Assembly: GCF_003991975.1 (NCBI RefSeq)
Contig: NZ_CP029822.1
Coordinates: forward strand, 1-64,000
Origin: Entomomonas moraniae
GTDB taxonomy: Bacteria; Pseudomonadota; Gammaproteobacteria; Pseudomonadales; Pseudomonadaceae
Direction of reading: 5' to 3'
Length of the DNA: 64,000 nt
Part shown: piece by piece, positions 40,754 through 48,492 of the stretch
Position numbering within the stretch: position 1 is the stretch's first letter
How the letters are laid out: each line of letters opens with the position of its first letter
Position numbers and translations under genes: made by a program
Notes under the pieces: generated by a model
The model's input: only the letters and a program-made list of their open reading frames with translations
What the model was told of the DNA's origin: nothing
Database searches by the model: none

Positions 40754-42642
40754 TACTCATCATCTGAGTTCTTACGAGAAAGAAGCATCGGCTTCTCACC
40801 TTTAGGAATATGACGATTAGCTAGGCTGTCAAGTTGCTCCATTGTCGGTAGTCTATCTATTCTTGGGTGTTTACGGTGAATAATAGACGTTACAGTAGAT
40901 GATGCCTTTCTTTGTTGTGGCTCTTGAAAATCATTTGTTATCGGTGGCGTATTCGCCATAATTTCACGTGGTTTACGGGTTGTTGTCTTAGCGGTCGTGG
41001 TCGTTGTGCGATTATTGCGTCGATAAAGAGAGTTTCTAGGGCGGCGTTCTGTAGTCGCTTGTTCAGAAGCTACTTGGGTACGTGCCGTTTTTGGTTTTTG
41101 AGCCCGGGGCGCTTTTGCTGTTGCGGTAGCCGCACCTTGTTTGTTCGAAGTAAAACGTTTATTTCCATTATTTTTGGATTTATCTTGGTAAGGGCTGACA
41201 TAGTCCACGCTATTACCAAAATTGTCATAGTCATCATCACGGAATTCATCTTCTGGACGATCAGGTGGTAACTCATCAGTAATGCTACTAACAGGTTGTG
41301 TTCTGCGATGTTTGTTATAAAGATTACGTGTTGTTTTCGTTTTGGTACGCGTTGTTCTCGTTACTTTTTGAGAGTCTACTGCGTTATCTGTTGTTTCTTG
41401 AAGATCTTGTTCATTGGTTGTGGATTGTACTTTCTTTCTTGATTTTCTACCGACAGCTGGATGTCTAAATATACGTTTAAAGCGATCTGGGTTTTCTTCA
41501 TTCACTTCTTCAACATATATAAAATCGGCCATATCGCCATCAGGAATTTTTTGTTTGATAAAGTCTTCAATAACTAGCAATAGCTTTTCTTCTTCAGGGT
41601 TAACAAAAGAGATAGCTTCATCGATCTCGATAGTGTTGATACGTTGAATATATTCATCTTCAATATAAGGAAGATCAAAATTAACAATGCACGATAAATC
41701 GCTAACGTCGAGGTTCTCTAGTTGGATATCGGTGGCAATGAGTACTTGTAAAATACCTTCTTTGAAATCAGCAAGTGTTTTATTAACGATATTAGGTGTT
41801 TTATTAGTATAAATTGTGCACGTATGAATGCCCTTACTTTCAAGATAGGTAGATAGACGGGTTGCACCGTATTTTGTACGGGTAAATACAAGCACATGTG
41901 GCCATTTATGCTTATTGATTAAATGAACCAATAATGCAGACTTTTGACGTGTTGGAATATAATAAACACTTTGTTTTATGTGTTCTATAGACGGCGTTAT
42001 ATTGATTTCAATACGTTCTGGATTTTTTAGTAAAAAATGGGCAAGAACGATAACATCATCTGTAAAGCTACTTGCATACAGTAAGTTTTGACGGTTAGTC
42101 GGCAGATTATCAATGACTTGTTTCGTATTTTTTATGTGATCTTCATTCGTTAAAAGTTCTGCTTCATCTAGAACGAACAGTTCCACTTTAGAAAGGTCAA
42201 CTGCTTGTTGTTCTAAAAGCTCGGTTAAGCGGGTAGGGGATGCAACTAACACATCGACACCATGGCTTAATATTTTTGCTTGAAGTACAGGATTTGTATT
42301 GTCTAGGACGCAAGCCAATGTTAAGGGAAAATCAAACGAATAAGCTTTAAAGTATTCTGTTATTTGAATAGCTTCATCTGCGGTTGCTGCTAAAATAAGT
42401 GCCTTAGGATGTTTAGATGCAACATGTTTTTTCTTAGTTGTGCTGGGGGGAAACAACTTTTCAATGATTGGAAGTATGAAGCTACCAATTTTTCCTGTTT
42501 CTGCTGAAGGGGCAGCAACCATAAGGTCGTTGTTTTGTAGAATAACTGGAATCGCCTGTTCTTGTAAAGTTGTGGGCGTTTCATACAATGATTTAGTTGT
42601 TTCTGATAAAAGCTCGGAAAGTCCTAGCGATGTAAAGGACAT
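40753..42642 (-). CDS. Degenerate RhlE-type DEAD-box protein, probable pseudo-helicase
   Basis: 629-residue intact frame that aligns with RhlE helicases from the start (SFTSLGLSELL) but has lost nearly every catalytic motif. Motif I is AAPSAETGKIG at 43-53 in place of AQTGTGKT; Ia is AATADEA; II is DEAE (159-162); III is ASS in place of SAT; V is ATDIQLENLD (303-312). Motif VI stops at YIQRINT (331-337), with the GRTGR arginines deleted. A 230-residue basic Thr/Arg/Lys-rich tail follows. Location after metF equals the recalled place of P. aeruginosa RhlE2 (PA0428). It is probably ATPase-dead but may still bind RNA. No frameshift or stop is present, so it seems to be kept. Confidence 0.85.
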   Translation of the reverse strand: MSFTSLGLSELLSETTKSLYETPTTLQEQAIPVILQNNDLMVAAPSAETGKIGSFILPIIEKLFPPSTTKKKHVASKHPKALILAATADEAIQITEYFKAYSFDFPLTLACVLDNTNPVLQAKILSHGVDVLVASPTRLTELLEQQAVDLSKVELFVLDEAELLTNEDHIKNTKQVIDNLPTNRQNLLYASSFTDDVIVLAHFLLKNPERIEINITPSIEHIKQSVYYIPTRQKSALLVHLINKHKWPHVLVFTRTKYGATRLSTYLESKGIHTCTIYTNKTPNIVNKTLADFKEGILQVLIATDIQLENLDVSDLSCIVNFDLPYIEDEYIQRINTIEIDEAISFVNPEEEKLLLVIEDFIKQKIPDGDMADFIYVEEVNEENPDRFKRIFRHPAVGRKSRKKVQSTTNEQDLQETTDNAVDSQKVTRTTRTKTKTTRNLYNKHRRTQPVSSITDELPPDRPEDEFRDDDYDNFGNSVDYVSPYQDKSKNNGNKRFTSNKQGAATATAKAPRAQKPKTARTQVASEQATTERRPRNSLYRRNNRTTTTTAKTTTRKPREIMANTPPITNDFQEPQQRKASSTVTSIIHRKHPRIDRLPTMEQLDSLANRHIPKGEKPMLLSRKNSDDE

Positions 42643-42708
42643 GCAAAAAATCCTATTATTAAGTTAATAAATAATGATTGATATGATCTTTTTAATATTT
42701 GCGCAGTT

Positions 42709-42790
42709 ATATTCAACTTGAATGTTACTGAATGACCTGTCCTGCGCTATACAGATATTAGTAATATGGGGAGAGTTTCAAGTTGAATAT
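42709..42790 (-). other. Inverted repeat upstream of the pseudo-helicase
   Basis: A perfect 14-bp inverted repeat (ATATTCAACTTGAA at 42709-42722 and its complement at 42777-42790) encloses 54 bp that contain a second nested TTACT/AGTAA pairing. It lies in the 236-bp gap between metF and the pseudo-helicase, about 70 bases before the latter's start on the minus strand. It may be a structured 5' leader, a small RNA or a mini-element. A short CTTTTT/AAAAAG hairpin (42800-42815) lies next to it. Confidence 0.5.
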
Positions 42791-42878
42791 CTTATTATGC
42801 TTTTTGAGCAAAAAGTTAAGTATTTAATGATTATCCGTCATTATACTAAAAAAGCAATCAACTACTAGTCATATAATA

Positions 42879-43721
42879 TTAAATCAAATTTTTCCATACC
42901 GCAAGTGTCGGTTCAGCTTGATTTAATGTGTAGAAATGTAAACCAGGTGCACCACCTGCTAACAGTTGCTCACAAAGACTTGTAATGACTTCTATCCCAA
43001 AGGCTTGAATGCTTTCTATATCATCAGCATAGGCCTCTAGTTGTTTTCTAATCCAGCGTGGGAGTTCCGCACCACAAGAGTCAGAAAAACGAGCGAGCCT
43101 GCTGTAGTTGGTAATTGGCATGATACCGGGTGTAATAGGAATTGTGATTCCCATTTTTTGTACACGCTCAACAAAATAGAAATAGCAATCTGCATTAAAG
43201 AAGTATTGAGTGATGGCACCGGTAGCCCCTGCATTAACTTTGTTAACAAAGTGTAGCAAATCTTGTTCCATATTTAGCGCTTGTGGGTGTACTTCAGGAT
43301 AAGCGGCTACTTCAATATGGAAATGATCTCCCATTTCTTCTCGAATAAAGCTGACAAGATCTGAGGCGTAACGTAACTCCCCCGATGCTGTGCCCATTCC
43401 CGAGGGAAGATCACCTCGTAAAGCCACAATCCGATTAACACCTTCTTGTTTGTAGTGTTGTAATAAGTTACGTAAAGATTCTTTGCTATCACCGACACAA
43501 GAAAGGTGAGGTGCTGTTGAAACCTGAGTTTTCTTTGTTAATTGTAAGACAGTTTCTAACGTTCTATCTCTAGTCGACCCGCCTGCACCATAAGTACAAG
43601 AAAAGAAGTTAGGTTGACAGCTTTTAGTCAGTAGCTTTGCATTATCTAGCAATTTTTCTAATCCCGCTTCGGTTTTAGTCGGGAAGAATTCAAAGCTGAA
43701 TAGTTTATCGGTTCTGTTCAT
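42879..43721 (-). CDS. metF: 5,10-methylenetetrahydrofolate reductase
   Basis: FAD-dependent enzyme producing 5-methyltetrahydrofolate for methionine synthesis. The 280 residues start with FSFEFFPTKTEAG (the catalytic glutamate region) and contain FFSCTYGAGGSTRDRT, IVALRGDLPSG, EVAAYPEVHPQA and QYFFNADCYF. It is co-directional with ahcY (56 bp apart) and so falls under the SAH riboswitch. A hairpin lies between the two genes. Length is slightly under E. coli MetF (296). Confidence 0.95.
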   Translation of the reverse strand: MNRTDKLFSFEFFPTKTEAGLEKLLDNAKLLTKSCQPNFFSCTYGAGGSTRDRTLETVLQLTKKTQVSTAPHLSCVGDSKESLRNLLQHYKQEGVNRIVALRGDLPSGMGTASGELRYASDLVSFIREEMGDHFHIEVAAYPEVHPQALNMEQDLLHFVNKVNAGATGAITQYFFNADCYFYFVERVQKMGITIPITPGIMPITNYSRLARFSDSCGAELPRWIRKQLEAYADDIESIQAFGIEVITSLCEQLLAGGAPGLHFYTLNQAEPTLAVWKNLI

Positions 43722-43737
43722 TATTGTATTTTCCTAG

Positions 43738-43758
43738 CTCCCCCTTGCAAAGGGGGAG
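43738..43758 (-). other. Perfect stem-loop in the ahcY-metF intercistronic gap
   Basis: CTCCCCCTT (43738-43746) pairs with AAGGGGGAG (43750-43758), loop 3 bases, no T-run after it on the minus strand. It ends 16 bases before the metF ATG, next to the AGGA ribosome site. It could be a partial attenuator, a processing site or an mRNA 3'-end stabiliser for ahcY. Confidence 0.65.
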
Positions 43759-43777
43759 TGTAAGGTAACGAGAGGTA

Positions 43778-45175
43778 TTAGTAGCGATAGCTGTCAGGCT
43801 TGAATGGGCCTTCAACAGGTACGTCTATGTACTGTGCTTGTTTTGGTGTAAGCTGGGTAATAACACCACCAAACCCTTTTACCATTTCGGCAGCCACTTC
43901 TTCATCTAGTTTTTTAGGTAAAACTTCAACACGTAATAACGAGGCTTTTTTATCAGCCGATTGATCAGCATATTTTTGTTTGAAAAGGTGCATTTGTGCC
44001 AATACTTGGTTAGCAAATGAACCATCCATAACGCGGCTAGGGTGCCCTGTTGCATTACCTAAGTTAACTAGGCGGCCTTCGGAAAGAAGAATAAGGTAGT
44101 CATCATTATTTGCAGAAAAATTATCTTTTCCAGTTCTGTGCACTTTATGAACTTGGGGTTTAACTTCTTCCCATGCCCAGTTAGCACGCATGAAGGCGGT
44201 GTCAATTTCGTTATCGAAGTGACCAATGTTGCAAACTACCGCACGTTTTTTTAATGCTTTTAGAATGGATGCATCACATACATTAACGTTACCTGTGGTG
44301 GTTACGACAAGGTCTATTTTTTGTAAGATATCGCGGTTTACACAATTGTCTGAACCGTCATTAATACCATTTTTGTAGGGAGAAATAACTTCAAAACCAT
44401 CCATGCAGGCTTGCATTGCGCAGATAGGGTCTACTTCAGAAATGCGGACAATCATTCCTTCTTGGCGAAGTGATTGTGCTGATCCCTTACCTACATCGCC
44501 ATACCCTATGACTAAGGCTTGTTTTCCTGCTAATAAGTGGTCTGTCGCTCGTTTAATGGCATCATTTAGGCTGTGACGACAACCGTATTTATTGTCGTTC
44601 TTACTTTTAGTAACTGAGTCATTTACATTAATAGCTGGTACTTTAAGTGTTCCTTTCTTCCACATTTCTAATAAACGATGAACACCAGTAGTGGTTTCTT
44701 CAGTGATGCCATGGATTTTTTCTAGCATGGCAGGGTATTTTTGATGCAAGATGGCTGTTAAATCACCACCATCGTCTAATACCATGTTGGCTTCCCAATG
44801 TTTTCCATCTTTTAAAATGGTCTGCTCGATACACCACTCATATTCTTGTTCTGTTTCGCCTTTCCAAGCAAAGACGGGAATATTAGCCGCAGCAATCGCA
44901 GCGGCTGCTTGATCTTGTGTTGAAAATATATTACAAGATGACCAACGGACTTCTGCGCCTAATGCAACAAGGGTTTCAATTAACACCGCTGTCTGTATTG
45001 TCATGTGAATACAGCCTAGAATTTTAGCCCCTGCAAGCGGTTTTTCTTGTGCGTATTTGTGACGTAATGCCATTAATGCAGGCATTTCAGACTCTGCAAT
45101 GATAATCTCACGGCGACCCCAGTCTGCTAATTTTATATCGGCTACTTTATAGTCAGAAAATTGACTCATGCTCAT
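43778..45175 (-). CDS. ahcY: S-adenosylhomocysteine hydrolase
   Basis: NAD-dependent enzyme splitting SAH into adenosine and homocysteine, which removes the product inhibitor of methyltransferases. The 465 residues include [35 protein letters not shown], the NAD-binding [26 protein letters not shown] and the C-terminal KPDSYRY. Expressed behind an SAH riboswitch 75 bases upstream. Pairs with metF, as in Pseudomonas. Also called sahH. Confidence 0.97.
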   Translation of the reverse strand: MSMSQFSDYKVADIKLADWGRREIIIAESEMPALMALRHKYAQEKPLAGAKILGCIHMTIQTAVLIETLVALGAEVRWSSCNIFSTQDQAAAAIAAANIPVFAWKGETEQEYEWCIEQTILKDGKHWEANMVLDDGGDLTAILHQKYPAMLEKIHGITEETTTGVHRLLEMWKKGTLKVPAINVNDSVTKSKNDNKYGCRHSLNDAIKRATDHLLAGKQALVIGYGDVGKGSAQSLRQEGMIVRISEVDPICAMQACMDGFEVISPYKNGINDGSDNCVNRDILQKIDLVVTTTGNVNVCDASILKALKKRAVVCNIGHFDNEIDTAFMRANWAWEEVKPQVHKVHRTGKDNFSANNDDYLILLSEGRLVNLGNATGHPSRVMDGSFANQVLAQMHLFKQKYADQSADKKASLLRVEVLPKKLDEEVAAEMVKGFGGVITQLTPKQAQYIDVPVEGPFKPDSYRY

Positions 45176-45249
45176 ATCTCCATTTTTAAGGATGCTTTAA
45201 TTTAAATCATTAACGAAATGTAATGAGTAAAATGAAAGTTTATTTTTAT

Positions 45250-45317
45250 ATGAGCGCCGTTGAAAATAGATGATTAATCGAGCCTGACAACCTGTTTGTT
45301 GCTGCAGCGCTCCTCGA
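45250..45317 (-). ncRNA. SAH riboswitch controlling ahcY-metF
   Basis: The minus strand shows the conserved core of the SAH riboswitch in order: CGAGGAGCGCTGC (complement of 45304-45316), CAGGCTCG (45279-45286) and AACGGCGCTC (45252-45261). CGAG pairs with CTCG, and GAGCGC with GCGCTC, giving the known pseudoknotted fold. It lies between a promoter (45338-45366) and ahcY. In the family, SAH binding raises ahcY expression. Identification is by consensus from memory; a covariance search would confirm it. Confidence 0.92.
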
Positions 45318-45337
45318 ATAATTGAAAAGATCGCGAT

Positions 45338-45366
45338 ATTATAATCATTTTTTTTTATTATCCCAA
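45338..45366 (-). promoter_or_regulatory. Sigma-70 promoter of ahcY
   Basis: On the minus strand, TTGGGA (45361-45366) and a perfect TATAAT (45338-45343) are 17 bp apart, placing the start of transcription about 15 bases before the riboswitch core. An inverted repeat CCAAGC/GCTTGG (45363-45368 and 45383-45388) overlaps the -35 and could be an operator. Confidence 0.7.
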
Positions 45367-45411
45367 GCGTTAATAAAAAATAGCTTGGTTATTCTTGACG
45401 TAAGAGAAAAT

Positions 45412-45441
45412 AACCTTGGATATATTAGGATACCCAAGGTT
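45412..45441 (-). terminator. Hairpin terminator after the roadblock gene
   Basis: AACCTTGG (45412-45419) pairs with CCAAGGTT (45434-45441) around a 14-base AT-rich loop, 9 bases past the stop of the roadblock gene; a short ATTTTC follows on the minus strand. Probable weak intrinsic terminator before the ahcY promoter. Confidence 0.5.
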
Positions 45442-45449
45442 TATAAAGA

Positions 45450-45860
45450 TTAAACGTTTTCTTCTAGCATAGGTAACTGCATACGGGCTTTAGTTAAAGC
45501 CATACCTAAGTTTGCACTTTTACGGCAAACGAAGCAAACAATATAGTCAGGGTAGCGTTTACCACGCATAAAGATATGCAATAAGTTTTCACTGTTGACA
45601 ATGATTTCTTGGAAGTAATGGTAATCAGCATCTACAGGTAAGCCACGTGCTTTTCTGAAGCATTGTTCAATCATCGCGACGTTGGGTCCTTGGAATATAT
45701 CAGCAGTTGCTGCAGCCACTAGATCGAGTACTTCTCTAGGGTGTGAATCGATAGTTTTTACAGAAAGTAACATGCCAGATGAAACGTCTACGTAACCTGC
45801 CGCTAGACATTCTGGAATAGCATTAATCGCGGTTTGAACAGCTTGGTCTAAATTAGCCAT
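45450..45860 (-). CDS. Roadblock/LC7-domain protein
   Basis: 136-residue small alpha/beta protein beginning ANLDQAVQTAINAIPECLAAGYVDVSSGMLLS, the roadblock/LC7 (MglB-like) pattern, and ending with QEIIVNSENLLHIFMRGKRYPDYIVCFVCRKSANLGMALTKARMQL. Such proteins form dimers that regulate small GTPases or serve as scaffolds. I chose ATG 45860, with AAGGA upstream; the frame continues to 45902. No GTPase is encoded nearby. It lies 127 bp downstream of an ABC-phosphatase fusion gene on the same strand, which suggests a functional pair. Confidence 0.8.
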   Translation of the reverse strand: MANLDQAVQTAINAIPECLAAGYVDVSSGMLLSVKTIDSHPREVLDLVAAATADIFQGPNVAMIEQCFRKARGLPVDADYHYFQEIIVNSENLLHIFMRGKRYPDYIVCFVCRKSANLGMALTKARMQLPMLEENV

Positions 45861-45987
45861 AAAATAGTCCTTGGTTTTATAAGTTTTATTGATTTTTGGC
45901 AATATATTTTAAAAAGTTTTTAAATCGCCCATTGTATTCTACTTTCGTTTAACGTAAAAGCAAGTAATATAGCACCCTTTGTGGGTA

Positions 45988-47469
45988 TCACTCACTTGTT
46001 GCTCTAATTAATATATTATCTTCTAATGAATAAAGTAAATCCTCTTGTTCTTTTGATTGTACATAACCCGCATCAATTTGCCTTAATCTTTTTAAAGCCT
46101 CTTCCGCAGTGAGTCCCTTTTTTATTAGCCAAGCACCAAGAATTGTGCCAGTTCTTCCAAGCCCAGCTAAGCAGTGAACACCTAGCACTTCTCCACCCGC
46201 TAATAGTTTATCTATTTGTACCAATAGCATTTTTATCCACATGACAGGAGGTGCTCGGCGGTCTTCAATTTTGAATTGGATACTTTTGATACCATATTGT
46301 TGTAGTATTTGTTCAGGAAGCTCTCGTTCAGTGAGGTTAACAAGAGTCGTAATACCAACATCACGCAATGCTGATAGGTCATATTCTAATGGTGCAACGA
46401 TGCCGGGCATTGGGCAGCCAGCAAGTTGTTCTGGCACAATCCAATGGAAACCATTGGGGCCAACAAAACGACTGCGTGAGATGTTTTTTCTTGCTAAGTT
46501 AGCGGTTACTGAATTAGCACCACTCATTAGTACGGGGTCAACTGTCTCATTTTTCTGAGCTTCCACTGTAGGGGTAGTTGGTGTCGGCGCTTTTTTAATT
46601 TGTGACGCTTCTAGTAGGGTGTTTTGTCGTTTTTCTTTGAGTTTTGTGATAATCCCAATCGCTTCCTTAGGTAAGGGAGGGGGCTTGATGGCTGTTTCAT
46701 CTAATGCATCAATATCAGCATCAGGGGCAGGAACATAGCAGCTCCCCGAGCGTAAGAATTGTGCGACCACTTCGTTTTGTTTTTTATTTTTGAAAAAGTC
46801 ATCATTACTTTCGAAAGCTTGTACACGACCGCCAGCAAGTAACATAACTTTGTCAGCAATATCTTGGGCCTGCTTTTGATGGTGTAAAATGGTGATACAA
46901 ACACGTTCTTTACTTATATTCTTAATTAACTCAAGCAGTAAGTTAGCCCCTTTTTCTGTCATTTTTGTGGTTGGTTCATCTAACAGTAAAAGAGGTTGTT
47001 GAGTAAGCGTTTCTCGTATTATGTTGGCAGCTCTTGCATATTCAATCGGCAATTGAATCATTGGTTCATCTAAATAGGGAATCATTGACTGAATTTCTAA
47101 TTTTTCGATTTGTTCAATAATATAACTACGCATTTCAGGAACAGTTTTAGGTGCATCAAGAACTTTACGTAAAGCTTCAGAAAGGCATTCTATAACAGGC
47201 TGTCCCATGGCTTTAGCATTTTGCTGAACCAATAGGGGAGTATTATTATCATCAATGGGGTGGCCTTGATAGATAATTTCACCCCATGTACTAGCACTGC
47301 TTGAGCGTTTATTTATACCTGCAAGAGATCGCAAAAGTGTTGATTTACCTGTTCCGCCAGGCCCCATAACGACAACAATCCCTTTCTCCATGTCTATGGA
47401 AAAATTAATATCGGCTAATATAATCCTTGTGCCGAATGCTATACCGTATGATTTAACGTCAAGTAACAT
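45988..47469 (-). CDS. ABC-ATPase/dual-specificity phosphatase fusion
   Basis: 493-residue two-domain protein. The N-terminal ABC ATPase (about 1-230) has Walker A GPGGTGKST (near 36-44), Q-loop LLVQQN, Walker B LLLLDEPTT and the H-loop histidine in ITILHHQ; the LSGGQ signature is replaced by LPIEYARAAN. A proline-rich linker (about 260-325) leads to a C-terminal tyrosine/dual-specificity phosphatase with P-loop HCLAGLGRTG (C433, R439) and a candidate general acid in KIEDRRAPP. No membrane segment and no permease neighbour, so a transporter role is doubtful. Probably a cytoplasmic signalling protein acting with the roadblock protein; substrate unknown. Confidence 0.85.
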   Translation of the reverse strand: MLLDVKSYGIAFGTRIILADINFSIDMEKGIVVVMGPGGTGKSTLLRSLAGINKRSSSASTWGEIIYQGHPIDDNNTPLLVQQNAKAMGQPVIECLSEALRKVLDAPKTVPEMRSYIIEQIEKLEIQSMIPYLDEPMIQLPIEYARAANIIRETLTQQPLLLLDEPTTKMTEKGANLLLELIKNISKERVCITILHHQKQAQDIADKVMLLAGGRVQAFESNDDFFKNKKQNEVVAQFLRSGSCYVPAPDADIDALDETAIKPPPLPKEAIGIITKLKEKRQNTLLEASQIKKAPTPTTPTVEAQKNETVDPVLMSGANSVTANLARKNISRSRFVGPNGFHWIVPEQLAGCPMPGIVAPLEYDLSALRDVGITTLVNLTERELPEQILQQYGIKSIQFKIEDRRAPPVMWIKMLLVQIDKLLAGGEVLGVHCLAGLGRTGTILGAWLIKKGLTAEEALKRLRQIDAGYVQSKEQEDLLYSLEDNILIRATSE

Positions 47470-47610
47470 CCCTAAAAATCCTTTGGATAGTGAGAAATAA
47501 TTATAGTAGTTTGATGTGTTCGTTCAAGATTTACTCATTGACGATTATTAACACTTTATAAAATAATCTTTTGTTTAAATTGAATATATTTTTAAAGCCA
47601 TATAAATAAA

Positions 47611-48489
47611 CTATATTATTCTAGCACACTGATCTAAAAGTTCTATAAATTTTATTGTGGCTTGGGATAATGTACGCTCATGATGGAATAAATACCCTAA
47701 GTTTCTTGTTAATTCGATGTTAATTGTATTTAGTTCGATGACTTGATTATCAATCATTGTGGAGGGGATTATGCTCCACGCTATACCAATAGAGGCCAGC
47801 ATTTTTATAGTTTCCATATAATTGGTACACATAATGACATGGGGGATTAAATGAGCCCGTAGAAAATAATTGTTGATAATGTCATGAGTAAATGTACCTA
47901 CCCCAGGGAAAATAGCAGGGTGTTTTGATAGTGTCTTTAAGTCTATATTTTTTAGTTTGGCTAATGGATTATCTGGAGAGCAAACAAACTTTAGCTCATC
48001 ATACCATATTATTTTTGCCATGAGGGGGCTGGGTGTTTGTGGGGCTAGCGTAATAATGGCTAGTTCCACTTGTCCATGCAGCACCGCATCATATGCTTTC
48101 TCTGAGTCTAGAAAATGAATATCAAGATTGACCTGTGGATAGGTTTTGGTAAATGTTTTCAAAACGGGGGGTAATCGATGTAAGCCAATATGATGGCTAA
48201 TAGCAATGGTTAGTGTTCCTTTAACGTCTTTTTCTAAGTTAGATAGTTTGCGACTTGCATCTTTAATTTCAGTAATAATATGATAAGCATGAGGTAGTAA
48301 TGCTTTCCCAGCTTCTGTCAGTTGTGTTGTGCGACCAATTCGGTCAAATAGTTTGGTATTAAGTGATTCTTCAAGATTAATAATGCGTTTACTGATAGCA
48401 GGTTGTGTGAGGAATAACCGTTCAGCCGCTAAGGAAAAACTAGCCGTTTCAGCAACGGCTATAAAAGCACTCAAGTTAGCAATATCCAT
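47611..48489 (-). CDS. LysR-family transcriptional regulator
   Basis: 292 residues: N-terminal winged HTH (about 1-60, FSLAAERLFLTQPAISKRIINLEESLNTKLFDR) and a substrate-binding effector domain from about 90 (GTLTIAISHHIGLHRLP). The ATG is 3 bp after the pilR stop, an unusual place for a LysR gene, so it is likely co-transcribed with pilS-pilR. No divergent target gene adjoins it, so the regulon cannot be inferred. It is distinct from cysB at position 1. Confidence 0.88.
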   Translation of the reverse strand: MDIANLSAFIAVAETASFSLAAERLFLTQPAISKRIINLEESLNTKLFDRIGRTTQLTEAGKALLPHAYHIITEIKDASRKLSNLEKDVKGTLTIAISHHIGLHRLPPVLKTFTKTYPQVNLDIHFLDSEKAYDAVLHGQVELAIITLAPQTPSPLMAKIIWYDELKFVCSPDNPLAKLKNIDLKTLSKHPAIFPGVGTFTHDIINNYFLRAHLIPHVIMCTNYMETIKMLASIGIAWSIIPSTMIDNQVIELNTINIELTRNLGYLFHHERTLSQATIKFIELLDQCARII

Positions 48490-48492
48490 TGA

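Noticed and set aside
45988-47469. Reading the ABC-phosphatase fusion as a transporter ATPase
   Set aside because: No permease or binding protein adjoins it and the ABC signature motif is degenerate; a signalling role is more likely.
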